DNA of 64,000 nucleotides from Mya arenaria (GCF_026914265.1 NC_069135.1:2559001-2623000); one strand, 5' to 3'; numbered from the stretch's first letter, positions 12,201-23,809 are shown. The notes: a model not told the origin generated them from the letters alone. A program made the numbers and translations.

Positions 12201-15200
12201 GATGTAGAGGGGATTGATGGAGTCCAGGTAAACTATCTACCATGATTGATCTTAGTCATAACGTTGCAGAACAAGCCTTTCACTAAATTTAATTATTAAC
12301 ATGTTGATTCCTATAACGACGTAACGTGTTTTTAACTCTAACTAACACTAACACAACGTAACTTTCAAAATCATACTGCCAGTAAACATATACAATTCAC
12401 TGGGACTTAATGATACTTATCTTTGATATATTTAATGCAATACAATCATGGTCATTGCTATTGTTAGTAAGTCTAAAATTATCTATTGTCTTTCTACAGA
12501 CGAGCGTACATATTACTGTTCCCTTGTTACTGAACGATTCCCTTGTGAGAGAGCTCTGCGGTTCTATCCATATGAAAGTCGCAGGTCAGTAATACCATCG
12601 TAATACACCATGTTTATAGGTCTTTGGTAATACTATATACTAGTAGATTAACAATTGTCTATCTGAAACAAAACCTTGTTCTGTTCTTTGTTGAAATAAG
12701 TTATGCATGTCTATTCAATCTGGTCTCGTTTACTGTGTTTACTTTTATGAGCAAAGTCATCTACACAATACACACTCTGTCAACACAGCCTCGGCCCGCC
12801 TCGGATCCCTGTGCCGTCCCAGTATCAACACCACGTACACTGACGGTAACACGAACAGTTCTGACGTTTTGCTCGGGGAGTACGTTTTCCTGGAGCTACC
12901 GGAACTGGAGGTGTTTCCAGGTAACCCCAGCAACCTCGACATGAAGGAGAGGTCTAGACTGACTTCCCGTATCCATTTTCGGTCTGGAACACTGGGACCA
13001 TCTCTGTATAAAGTCTACATGCCTAACAACGTCACCATCACCCCAGATGCTGTAAATATGTATGGTATGAAGGATTTACTAGTATTCGTAAAATCCTATA
13101 ATTTCACTTTTCATCTTATGTTTTATCAGCGCCATTTTAACTTTGCAGGGGTAGAGTAAGTGATCATTTTCCAAAGCGTGATTTGATCAAATTACATGAT
13201 GAAATATTTGGAAATATTTGCCTCAAAAATTGGTCTATTGTAGAAGAGGAGCCCTTTCTGACAGCGACGGACTTCCAGCTGGTGGGTCGGGGTGGGCTGG
13301 ACGATAGCTCGGACGCGGCTATCGGAGTCGTCGAGGCGCTGTATGAATCCAACTCGCGGTCGTCGGAGAGTGACGAGATTCTTTATAATATACCTGAGCT
13401 GATTCTTGATCTTAGAGATTTCGAAAACGGTAAGATATACTTGCTCCGATATCTTATGACTATGATAAGTCTTATCCTCCGACAGCCGTAGGCTTGTTTT
13501 GTGTTTCGAACGAGTTACTACTGGTTGAATTTCTTTTTTTCCGTATCAGAATCATTATCTTTCTCAGCATATAGTCAAGTCGGCATTGTTTATTTATAAT
13601 TCTAATTCATCTAACCAGATGTAAGTCAGGTGAGTGTTCAGTCTGACACCGGAAACAACACGGCTTTTGCGGAGCTGGACTTCCTGTTAGAGGTGGAGAG
13701 CCTGGACTTCGTGGGCGCCTACGAGGAGGAAGCCATGATGGTGTGTTACGTGCTGGACACGCGGACCGGCTTCCTGTTGGTCCGGAACACCACTCTCACC
13801 GTCAATAGGACTAGAGGGTCGGGACGGTCGCTGGAGCCCAGCCTCAACTTCTCTATAGAGTTTGAGGAAGAGTTTAAAGCAACGAGAACGTGCGGGTATC
13901 TATAAGACTTTCCTCTGAATTGTGTTGTATGATTATTATTTACCTACTTGCCACTGAAACGTATATCTATAGATCTGTTTTGGCACGCTATTCATTTGTA
14001 TTGTTTTGAAAGTATTGTTATGCTGTGCTGTTGGAACTAAAGATGAAATGCATTTTCCAGCCCGAAGATGCAGTTCCTTGCTACTATCTGGCACGAGAAC
14101 GCGTCGTGGAGCTCAGCGTATGACGTCAGCCTCGTGCTTTACTTGCCGCCCCAGTTACACGACGTCTCCGTCTCCAGGCCACGTGACTTTATCAAGCGAA
14201 ATAACCGCGCTGCTGTTACACTGGACAGACAAACAGTTGTGTTGGAAGTAAGTGACTTTTAAACGGTATTATATTAAGTTTTCCAACCCTATCGTCATTA
14301 ATATACAATTTGATTATTTAACGCTGTCATGCTAACCGGCTTGCAGGCTGCTTCACTCTGCCAACCTAACGTTGTCAGACTTTCAGCGTTACGTCGCCAG
14401 GGCTAGACCGATTGTGTCACACCAGGAGGCCCCAATGCTCACGTACATTGCCCCCGGAAACACCTTTGAACGTTAATTATGGTATAATGTACATAATTTG
14501 ATTCCTCTATGGATCAGGGCAGTCGGAGGGAATGAGAGCAAGTATGCTACATATAACACAGTACATTACGTTTTATTTCGCCGTGTTTTGTGTCCCCCCA
14601 CACAGCTATTGCGGGTGTCATTCGCCCATCGTCCCCGGATCTACATCAACCTGACAGTTGACCACGACTCTCCCGCGTTCCGAGCCGGTCGTCCTTTCCC
14701 CGTGCACGCAGACCTCGTATACAACGGTTGGCGGGAGGTCCAGGACAGGGGATTCATGCAGTCTGTGGTGGTTACACATGGCAATGCTGCGGGTTTTTAA
14801 CTTTTGCTAATTACTGCAGTGTATTATAACACAACTATATCATCAAACATAATTATTTTGTTATAAAAAGTACTATTTATGCAGATTATGCTGTTATCAG
14901 GTAGTTATTTCTTTTAACTTCCATAAAAAGAACAGTTGTTCCATAGCGATTTATATTGCAGGCACTTCTTTCAATGTAAATTATTTCTGTTTGTATTGTT
15001 AAAACAATAAGACCTTGTTTACTTGTTTTGACTTAGATCAATACTATGTCAAATATATATTTAAACTGTGCTAAAGTTTTAGGCGATGTGACTTCTGACG
15101 AACTAGAACCAGCGTGCAAATGCTCCGACGATCGCACGTGCGCTCGAGATGTGACGGCAGTTTGTGCTGGTTGCACGAAGCAGTGGAAGTGTATCAAAAC

Positions 15201-18200
15201 GTTGGCAGGCACGTTTGTGACATATACGTTTTACCTTACAAAGAATACGTGAATTGCGCAAAATCATACCATACAATTAAAATGAGTTTTCCAAAATAAA
15301 GAGTTTGTATTAATGTTATATATTTCAGACTTCGGTGAACCAACAGCTTTGATTGATGCCACGAATGCTCGAATATTTTACTGCAGCAATACGACCAGGG
15401 AAAGGTGACGTTTAGAAAAGCACGCGTGTAGAAACACTGCAAACTGCAACTTTGCAACACCATAGCTTTATATAGTAAACTATTAAGTGTTAGGCCTAAA
15501 TTTGACCACTGAGTATTTAGTAGTATTCAAATGTTCCATTGCATATATTCTTATTCAAAATCATTATATTAAAAAAAAATATTACAGATACAAAGGTCAT
15601 GGTGGGAACTGTTTTGCAGAAATTCGGCTCGGTCAAAACGTCACCAGACGGGGTAAGACAAATGTAAACTTATGTTAGTATGCCATCAGGCGGAGTCAGA
15701 TGATTGTATGCTAGTACGAACATTACCAGACCGTTAGTAAGGCGATTGTATATTATACTAGTATATGTCAGGATATCACCAGACCGGGTACGGCGATTGT
15801 ACACTAGTATATGTCAGGATGTCACCAGACCAGGTGAGGCGATTATATAACAGCATATGTCAGGATGTCACCAGACCAGGTGAGGTAAGTGTATAACAGT
15901 TTATGTCAGGATATCACCAGACCAGGTGAGGCGAGTGTATAACAGTATATGTCAGGATATCACCAGACCAGGTGAGGCGAGTGTATAACAGTATATGTTA
16001 GAATGTCACCAGCCGGGGTAAGGCGATTGTATAACAGTATATGTCAGGATGTCACCAGACCAGGTGAGGCGATTGTATACTTGTATATGTTAGAATATCA
16101 CCAGACCAGGTGAGGCGAGTGTATACTTGTATATGTTAGAATATCACCAGACCAGGTGAGGCGAGTGTATACTTGTATATGTTAGAATGTCACCAGACAG
16201 GGTAAGGCGATTGTATACTAGTATATGTCAGGATGTCACCAGACCAGGTGAGGCGAGTGTATACTAGTATACATGTATGTTAGAATGTCACCAGACCAGG
16301 TGAGGCGAGTGTATAACAGTATATGTCAGGATGTCACCAGACGGGGTAAGGCGATTGTATACTAGTATATGTCAGGATATCACCAAACCAGGTGAGGTCA
16401 TTGTATAACAGTATATGTCAGGATGTCACCAGACCAGGTGAGGCGAGTATATAACAGTATATGTCAGGATGTCACCAGACCAGGTGAGGCGAGTGTATAA
16501 CAGTATATGTTAGAATGTCACCAGCCGGGGTAAGGCGATTGTATACTATTATATGTCAGGATGTCACCAGACCAGGTGAGGCGAGTGTATAACAGTATAT
16601 GCTAGAATGTCACCAGACCAGGTGAGGCCATTGTATACTAGTATATGTCAGGATGTCACCAGACCAGGTGAGGCGATTGTATAACAGTATATGTTAGAAT
16701 GTCACCAGACGGGGTAAGGCGATTGTATAACAGTATATGTCAGGATGTCACCAGACCAGGTGAGGTGATTGTATAACAGTATATGTTAGAATGTCACCAG
16801 ACGGGGTAAGGCGATTGTATAACAGTATATGTCAGGATGTCACCAGACGGGGTAAGGCGAGTGTATAACAGTATATGCTAGAATATCACCAGACGGGGTA
16901 AGGCGAGTGTATAACAGTATATGTCAGGATATCACCAGACCAGGTGAGGCGATTGTATAACAGTATATGCTAGAATATCACCAGACGGGGTAAGGCGAGT
17001 GTATAACAGTATATGTCAGGATGTCACCAGACCAGGTGAGGCAAGTGTATAACAGTATATGCTAGAATGTCACCAGACCAGGTGAGGCGATTGTATACTA
17101 GTATATGTCAGGATGTCACCAGACCAGGTGAGGCGAGTGTATAACAGTATATGTCAGGATATCACCAGACCAGGTGAGGCGATTGTATAACAGTATATGT
17201 CAGGATGTCACCAGACGGGGTAAGGCGATTGTATAACAGTATATGTCAGGATGTCACCAGACGGGGTAAGGCGATTGTATAACAGTATATGTCAGGATAT
17301 CACCAGACCAGGTGAGGCGATTGTATAACCGTATATGTTAGAATGTCACCAGACGGGGTAAGGCGATTGTATACTAATATATGTCAGGATATCACCAGAC
17401 CAGGTGAGGCGATTGTATAACCGTATATGTTAGAATGTCACCAGACGGGGTAAGGCGATTGTATACTAGTATATGTCAGGATGTCACCAAACCAGGTGAG
17501 GCGATTGTATAACAGTATATGTTAGAATGTCACCAGACCAGGTGAGGCGAGTGTATAACAGTATATGTTAGAATGTCACCAGACCAGGTGAGGCGAGTGT
17601 ATAACAGTATATGTTAGAATGTCACCAGACCAGGTGAGGCGATTGTATAACAGTATATGTTAGAATGTCACCAGACCAGGTGAGGCGATTGTATAACAGT
17701 ATATGTTAGAATGTCACCAGACCAGGTGAGGCGAGTGTATAACAGTATATGTCAGGATGTCACCAGACCAGGTGAGGCGATTGTATAACAGTATATGTTA
17801 GAATGTCACCAGACCAGGTGAGGCGAGTGTATAACAGTATATGTTAGAATGTCACCAAACCAGGTGAGGCGATTGTATAACAGTATATGTTAGAATGTCA
17901 CCAGACCAGGTGAGGCGAGTGTATAACAGTATATGTTAGAATGTCACCAAACCAGGTGAGGCGATTGTATAACAGTATATGTTAGAATGTCACCAGACCA
18001 GGTGAGGCGAGTGTATAACAGTATATGTCAGGATGTCACCAAACCAGGTGAGGCCATTGTATACTAGTATATGTCAGGATATCACCAGACCAGGTGAGGC
18101 GATTGTATAACAGTATATGTTAGAATGTCACCAGACGGGGTAAGGCGATTGTATAACAGTATATGTCAGGATGTCACCAGACCAGGTGAGGTGATTGTAT

Positions 18201-19352
18201 ACTAGTATATGTCAGGATGACACCAAACCAGGTGAGGCGATGGTATAACAGTACATGTTAGAATCTCACCAGACGGGGTAAGGCGATTGTATACTAGTAT
18301 ATGTCAGAATGTCACCAGACAGGTAAGGTGATTGTATACTAGTATGTGTCAGAATGTCACCAGACCGGGTAAGGCGATTGTATACTTGTATATATCAGAA
18401 TGACACAAGACGGGTAAGGCGATTGTATACTAGTATGTGTCAGAATGTCACAAGACGGGAAAGGCGATTGTATACTAGTATGTGTCAGGATGTCACCAGA
18501 CCGGTAAGGCGATTGTATACTACAATATACCAGTGTATATCAGAATGTCACCAGCCCGGATAAGGCGATTGTATACTAGTATGTGTCAGAATGTCACCAG
18601 TCGGGTTAAGTTGATTGTATACTTATATGTATTCAAGGTTTCCAGGTCGTTGAAGATGATTGTATACAGGTTTATATCCGAACGCTTCGCCGTCTTACGC
18701 CGTATGGATAGTTGTTTATGCCTGACGGGTTAAGGCGACGGTATACTAGTAGATATTAGAATGTGACCACACATGATAAGGCGATTGACACTAGTATTTG
18801 CCCGAGGGTTACCAGACGGGGTAAAATGATTGTAAGCTTGTTTAAGAACAGACAAAATTTTGCGTTTTCTGCGTTTGTGAAAACGACATCAGACGGAGTT
18901 TAACAACTGTTTACTTAAGTTAAAACATCACCAGACGAAGTAAGATGATTGTTCACCTGTATATTTTATGTCGTTTATTTGAAGACGAAACGTGTTATCA
19001 AACCTAAATGTTAAAGTCTGACTTACACATTCTGCGATCAAAATGTAAATTAATCTTAATTCAATATATGAAATCAGTCTATTCGTATATTGGTAAATCA
19101 GCTGCCTTTTGTTTCCATTTCCCAGCGCTATCGCCTATCCTTGGGACGCTGGTTGGGCTGCAGACCAGCACCGGTCACGTGTTCGGGATCTCCAGTAATG
19201 GGTTAGCCTATATGACGTCACGGGATTTCGGAGTCACATGGTTCAGCGTTTCACCGGGGTTCGTGACGTCAGCAATGAAGCGGAGAGACTTCATAAAGGC
19301 CGTCGTGGTTGACGTCAACCAGTTAACCGCTTATCTTTATCGCGAAACTTAA
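9209..19352 (+). CDS. Unrecognised secreted or cell-surface glycoprotein (13 exons, 683 residues)
   Basis: Exons: 9209-9260, 10943-11133, 12111-12227, 12500-12584, 12789-13064, 13244-13429, 13619-13895, 14061-14247, 14606-14792, 15083-15208, 15329-15404, 15588-15652 and 19126-19352. Their phases join without conflict to 2052 bases. Exon 1 (MKLKDLKYMYITYVFC) looks like a signal peptide; its link to exon 2 rests on phase only, and 10958 is an alternative exon 2 start. The body is rich in N-glycosylation sequons (NVT, NTS, NGT, NNT, NAS, NLT), acidic loops and alternating beta-like segments. A Cys-rich stretch follows (ACKCSDDRTC, CAGCTKQWKC). The last exon contains TGHVFGISSNGLAYMTSRDF. No transmembrane segment was seen, so it is probably secreted. 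I recall similar uncharacterised mollusc proteins but no function. The intron after 15208 needs a GC donor and the exon ending at 14792 has a weak donor (GTTTTT). A 46-bp array fills the last intron. Confidence 0.75.
10268..10722. repeat. ~20-bp tandem repeat
   Basis: An array of cttaaaacgtgaacgagtcc-type units of about 17-20 bases. The left half is diverged and variable in length; the right half (10560-10700) is nearly uniform at 20 bases with gaagga in place of gaacga. It lies in the first intron of the glycoprotein gene, ending about 220 bases before the predicted exon 2. Confidence 0.9.
11395..11492 (-). mobile_element. tRNA-derived SINE-like sequence
   Basis: The minus strand shows a 7-bp acceptor-like stem (GTGGTCT with AGGCCAC, one G-T pair), an A box near TGTGGTATAGGGG and a B box GGTTCGATTCC. 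The anticodon arm does not form a clear 5-bp stem, so it is probably a SINE head or a decayed tRNA rather than an active gene. It lies in the glycoprotein intron just left of the 39-bp array. Confidence 0.5.
11505..12060. repeat. 39-bp tandem repeat
   Basis: Units built from ggtatgggtgggaatgaaaa and tatggttgagtgcattgat, with spacing of 39 bases. The array is uniform from about 11560 to 11870, then diverges until about 12060, some 50 bases before the exon at 12111. Because 39 is a multiple of three, it produces long frames on both strands; these sit inside an intron and are not genes. Confidence 0.9.
14347..14473 (+). pseudogene. Exon-like block that does not fit the reading frame
   Basis: A good acceptor (cggcttgcag) is followed by GC-rich DNA. 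One frame gives SANLTLSDFQRYVARARP and IVSHQEAPMLTYIAPG, similar in character to the rest of the glycoprotein. That frame needs an incoming phase of 2, but the preceding exon ends in phase 0, and no donor returns it to phase 0 for the exon at 14606. Skipping it joins the neighbours in frame. It may be a lost exon, an assembly indel or an alternative exon. Confidence 0.4.
15640..18830. repeat. 46-bp minisatellite that repeats a 5' splice site
   Basis: About 69 units by length, each 46 bases. The unit core is gtcaccagacggggtaagg or gtcaccagaccaggtgagg, followed by a linker like cgattgtataacagtatatg. The first core is the real exon-intron junction of the glycoprotein exon ending at 15652: gtcaccagacggggtaag, 18 bases identical. 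Units next to the exon (15660-15790) and at the far right (18600-18830) are diverged; the middle is homogeneous. The period is not a multiple of three, so no long frame results. It occupies most of the last intron. Confidence 0.93.
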
Positions 19353-19410
19353 ACACTTCGAAATGTTTTAAAATAGTATCATCGATACACTATATATATT
19401 TATATGTTTA

Positions 19411-19416
19411 AATAAA
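19411..19416 (+). terminator. Polyadenylation signal of the glycoprotein gene
   Basis: AATAAA lies 59 bases after the stop codon at 19350-19352, a plausible short 3' UTR. The convergent EBP gene ends at 19679, so the two transcripts stop close together. Confidence 0.6.
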
Positions 19417-19678
19417 TGCATGCATAACTGATGCTATATGGGTGTATTTTTTCATTACAAGATGCGTCAAAGATCGATATAAAACAATACACCGTGTAAA
19501 ATTAAAAATTAAAAAATATGTAAACGTAAGTTAATATAATAGTGTTTTTTAAAAATATATTAAACACAAACATAAAGGAAATCGACGAGTGTTGTTGTCA
19601 GTTGTACATCAAACGAAACATGTGCACGTTAGAACTTGAATATCAGTAGTCATGTCTGCAATGTATCTTACATTAAAA

Positions 19679-21543
19679 TCAACGACGCTTCTTTGAGGGT
19701 TTCCCGGAGCTCTTGTTTGTGCTGTCTACATGTCTCTGAACAGCGACTAGTTTCCGAACAGCGTCAAATATATTAAGACTCGGCACGACGATCCATATCA
19801 TGTTGAGGAAGAAGAAATAGAACCAGAAGTGGAGGGGATGGCCGTATTCGGAGTGCCGGAAGTTCTCTAGAATCTCCGTGGAGAAGTACAGGGTGTCCCC
19901 GTACAGCTGGCAGATGGAGACGGCCAGCTGCAACACGTATCGCCAACCAGACATGCCCGGCACAAGGAAGGCGGTTGCCGTGAGGAGGCAGAGCGGGCCG
20001 TCCACCCAGGCGGTGATGGACTCCATGGCGACCATGCACGTCTCACCGCTGGAATTGGAAGCTTTGTTTAATCTATCATTGAGCATTTATAATCTGGAAA
20101 CAGACGATTATAAGTTTTTATGCCGAGTACAAAGGTGTACATCACATAAAGGTTTTGGGTGGTCTGGGGGTATTGATACCCCTATATATAGACCACAGAC
20201 CACCCAAAACCTTTATGATAGGAGTATCAATACTTCCAGACCACCCAAAACCTTTATGTGCTCTACACATTTAGTCGAGTAAGTCTCGGCGAGTACTTTG
20301 AAACTTTATTCAAAAATCGTGCAAAGTCCTGCATGCAATACAGGATACATACTCAGATAAAAAACAAAACAAATGAACAATGGATAACTATATAACTCGA
20401 ACATAAATTAACGCGAAATCTCAATTAATACGGTTCTGGGATAATCTAAGGATAATATATTATACTTACGAGACGTATCTGCTGTCACCTTGGCCGTATT
20501 CTTTCCCTGGAAACAAATATTCGTAAATTGAGCAAAGACACGTACATGCCGCCTCTTTAAGTTATATACTAAAAATGATGCAATATATTTGGTAAAAACG
20601 TGGATTCCACAGTGGCTTAAGATTAGGTGGGCGAATTAGATATTAGTGCCTTAATGGCACTCTTGCTATGAACCTTAAATCAGGTAAAGCATGATATTTG
20701 ATCTTCTTCTTCGTCTTCTTTTTCTTCTTCTCCTTTCGTTGTGAGGAACAGTCTTTTTTTCAGGGAGATTGGCAAATTTTACGAAAGAAGGTTTTATCTG
20801 ATTTGGGTTCAAAAAGCATTTATATTTTTAAATTCATTTCCTGTTTACGAAAATGCAAAAATCTTCCTTAAAATAACTGAAATCACCACAAAACCACACG
20901 AGAGTGTTGATCGGGTAGGACTGAATATCTTGACATAAAATAAAGTTATTTTGCTAAAAGACATTTCTGTTAAAATGTACATGCTTTTTGAATGAAATTT
21001 TTTATTCAAAAAGCATGTACATTTTAACGGACATGTCTTTTAGCAAAAATAACTTTATTTAATGTCAAGATATTCAGTCCTACCCGCGAAAATCTGAGAA
21101 AATCTTATTCCATAAAAGTGGCTAAACTCCTAATAACATCTACTGTAGAATGATCTTTTTAAACATAATGTTTTGGTCCTTCAAACTAATGTTTGAACTG
21201 TGGAAGGCCCTTAGTAGTTTTGAAATGTACTACATGTTAATGTACATATAATATACTCACACATCTGCGCGAGGTAGGTGTCTTCCCCGGCCAGGGTGCG
21301 GTGGTAGAGGCTAAAGTACCCCTCCAGGATGGAATGAATCAGCCCGCACGTGACGAACCAGCATACCTTCACACGCACACCTAGGCACCGGCCCCTCGTT
21401 CCCAACCATAGCAACACGTTCAACACTGCCACCAAGCCGAAAAACAGTCCTAATAATTCCTCAATACTGGTTATGTTAGGCTTATAGTGAGGAAGATGTG
21501 TGTCCCTCGGGAAATAAGGATGATTTATTGCACCGTCCGCCAT
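19679..21543 (-). CDS. EBP: Emopamil-binding protein (3-beta-hydroxysteroid delta8-delta7 isomerase)
   Basis: Three minus-strand exons: 21261-21543, 20470-20506 and 19679-20048. Phases 1 and 2 match, giving 229 residues against 230 in the human protein. The start at 21543 (MADGAINHPYFP) has A at -3 and G at +4. The family is a multi-pass ER membrane EXPERA-domain enzyme that shifts the sterol double bond from C8 to C7 in cholesterol-type synthesis. Visible hallmarks are CGLIHSILEGYFSLYH with the conserved His and Glu, WKEYGQGDSRYV across the 37-base middle exon, VAMESITAWVDGPL with the second conserved Glu, and YGDTLYFSTE plus GHPLHFWFYFFFLNMIWIV in the last helices. The basic tail ends KKRR, suiting ER retention. 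It is convergent with the glycoprotein gene. Both introns carry or adjoin hairpin-forming repeats. Confidence 0.95.
20135..20268. repeat. Inverted repeat (hairpin) in EBP intron
   Basis: cacataaaggttttgggtgg plus tctggg..gtattgatac (20143-20179) is matched in reverse complement by gtatcaatacttccagacc and acccaaaacctttatgtg (20224-20260). A third partial copy (gaccacccaaaaccttta) lies between. Weaker pairing extends the arms to 20135 and 20268. It may be a small fold-back MITE. Confidence 0.85.
20912..21086. repeat. ~175-bp near-perfect palindrome in EBP intron
   Basis: The left arm starts cgggtaggactgaatatc and ends acatgctttttgaat. The right arm is its reverse complement, ending gatattcagtcctacccg, with a loop of about 10 bases (gaaatttttt). 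Arms are about 80 bases with few mismatches. The transcript would form a long stem in EBP intron 1. Confidence 0.9.
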
Positions 21544-21675
21544 AATAATCACGAAATTTAATCACATTCACTCAACAAACATGTACACGCAGGCAAAGTG
21601 TATGCGCTGGATTTTGAACCTTAAACTTGTCATGAAATCAATACTTAACTCGTTCTATATTACACTGACGTTGTT

Positions 21676-22236
21676 AGCGCTCAGCAAACAAAGCCATATA
21701 TATCGTACAAGGGCAGTAATGTCGGCTGCGTCCAGGTTTTCTGCTTCATTGTCTGGGGTATAAAACATCCTCGATTCGATGAGTACAAACATTGTTTTCA
21801 ATATGTTTAAACGATTATAATTGAAACGACCTTGTGCACCGAATGAAGAGCAATTGCTTGTTTACGATGCTTGTTTTAGATTAAAAACATGTCTGTATAA
21901 AAATATCTCGTGAAAATAATGCAAGTTGATACTAGGCTTACCGACTCATTCAATGCACGATATTCTTTAAAAACATGACTTTATGCCGTTCTCTTACGTG
22001 TAAATCTCATCCGATACCTTGTTTTGGTCAACCAAGAGTATTACCATCGTTATCCGAGTGCAGGTCGCCATTTTTGAAGATGGATCTGCACATTTAAGAA
22101 AATGCTTACTGGTTCATTCTGTAGACTTTTAGAATCCAGGTTCATCCAAAATCTCGATATCCATGGCACACTTAAATACCAATTAAAAGCGTCGATTGTT
22201 TAACCTAATCCATGTAAGTGTACTATAACACGTATG
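21676..22236. repeat. Left arm of a ~550-bp inverted duplication
   Basis: This block matches 25222-25760 in reverse complement. Shared anchors, left form: gtgtactataacac, aaagcgtcgattg, catggcacactt, aatgcttactggttcatt, aggcttaccgactcattca, gaatgaagagcaattgctt and atcctcgattcgatgag. Matches are interrupted by small indels, so the copies are old. It lies just upstream of EBP exon 1 and may contain the EBP promoter. Confidence 0.8.
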
Positions 22237-22611
22237 AGAAGAGTCATTTTGATACTGAGAACCTCAAAACTCCCTGCTAAAACAAGAATTGTCATTTATT
22301 TAGGGAGACACGGTTTATCTTTTATTGAAATAGTAATCTTTTATTGAAATAGTGTTTACTAAAGTTGTTGTGACGAACTACATTTAAGACGTTTAATTGA
22401 AAAACTGTCTAAACTCTTCATCTGACATGCTTGATTCTGTCCATATTCGAAGTGTCTTTTTACACCATATACTTCCATTCGTCTGGAGTTCATTAGTAAT
22501 GCGTGTATTAAAGCACCCTTGACAATATGCATGAGACAAAATGTTTTTCCGCGCTTCTACCTACATATTATTGAAATTATGTGATTAAAGATAAATTGTC
22601 ATATATACTTA
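22237..22611. other. AT-rich spacer inside the inverted duplication
   Basis: No gene or repeat recognised. A short duplicated phrase (atcttttattgaaatagt) occurs near 22318-22351. Confidence 0.4.
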
Positions 22612-23260
22612 TCTAGGGAAAAAGGATAAAATGCGAGAGGGGAAAAGAGAATGGAGAGAAAGGGGGGAGAGAGATGGAGGATAAATATTGGAGAGAAAGG
22701 GGAGAAGAGAAGAGGGGAGAAAGAGAGGAGAGAAAAAGGGGGAAAGAGGAGGGGGGGGGAAGGAAAGAAGATAGGGTAAAAAAGAGGGGAGAAAGATGGG
22801 AGATAATGTGGAAGAGAGAAATAGGGGAAACGAGGTGGGGAAGAAAGAAGAGGAGAGGAGAAAAAGAGGGTGAGAAAATGAGAGGAAAAATAGGAGGAGA
22901 GAAAAAGAGGGTGAAAAAATGAGAGGAAAAAAGGGAGGAGAGAAAAAGAGGGTAGAGGAGGGGAAAAAGAGAGGAGGGTGATAAAGGGGAGAAAAATTGG
23001 GGTTAAAGAGGGGAAGAAAGAGGAGGGAGGAGGGGAGAAAGATATGGGATTGATATATGAGTTGGGAGGAAAATGAGAGAGAGTGGAGAAAGACAAGAGG
23101 GAGATAGTGTTGTAAAGATATAGTTGGGGGAATGGGAGAGATACAGGCAGATGCGGAAGTTGAGAGGTTAAAAGCACATAAGAACGTTTCTGAGATTTAA
23201 GAGGATAAGAGGGGAGGATGCGTAAAGGGAATAAAACGTGTGGGGAAGGGAGGCAAAGAT
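22612..23260 (+). repeat. Long polypurine tract (G/A-rich low complexity)
   Basis: About 640 bases in which the plus strand is almost entirely purine, built from gggagaaaaagagg-type words. The cleanest part is 22612-23045. Long frames such as a Ser/Pro/Phe/Leu-rich minus-strand reading are composition artefacts. Tracts like this can form triplex (H-DNA) and stall replication. Confidence 0.9.
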
Positions 23261-23795
23261 AAGACAGTAATCTAGATTTGATAGATCTCGAAACATGTGC
23301 GACCTCATACACATGTATGATGGTGGCTCATAGAGCTAGAAGGAAAGACAGAAGAGGGGAGATAGAACTCGTACCATGCACGATATTAACTCTTGAAATA
23401 TGAAGAGTTCTGAAACAGGCGTATACAGTGCGACATGGATGAAACCACGCCGCCGCAGTACAGTATGCACCAGACATATCACTGCATTTAGGTCATAGAA
23501 CACCATTTGGAACCCTTAAACACAGGATGAAGATGTTCGTTTATTTGTTATTGACTGTTTTGGGCAAATAATTGATACAAACATGAAGGAAATAAAATAA
23601 AATATTGAAAGAGTATTCAGTTTACGCTGTTTATGAAATGCAAGATATTATTTCGCTACTGGTAGAGTGACACCTTTTTAGTCTTTAATCTGTGAAGGTT
23701 AATTATTGTTGAACGAGAATAAAAAGACGAAAATATGTTTAAATGTTACTTATTTTATTTGTTATAATAAACCAACAATGAAGCAATATACTTAC
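23261..23795. other. Non-coding spacer, possible intron of a minus-strand gene
   Basis: If the mini-exon at 23796-23809 is real, this is its first intron. I found no convincing following exon here. Confidence 0.3.
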
Positions 23796-23809
23796 ATTTG
23801 CGACGCCAT
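23796..23809 (-). CDS. Putative 14-base first coding exon (MASQ...)
   Basis: On the minus strand ATG GCG TCG CAA AT is followed at once by a strong donor GTAAGTAT. It lies about 110 bases downstream of a TATA box with three upstream CCAAT boxes, so it looks like the first exon of a regulated gene. No partner exon was identified between here and EBP, so the gene is unknown. It may be a decapitated gene fragment. Confidence 0.35.

Noticed and set aside
18354-18733. Short frames with RRVRRLYTS repeats
   Set aside because: Readings of diverged units at the end of the 46-bp array.
22599-23312. 237-residue Ser/Pro/Phe/Leu-rich minus-strand frame
   Set aside because: It is the complement of a polypurine tract; composition explains it.
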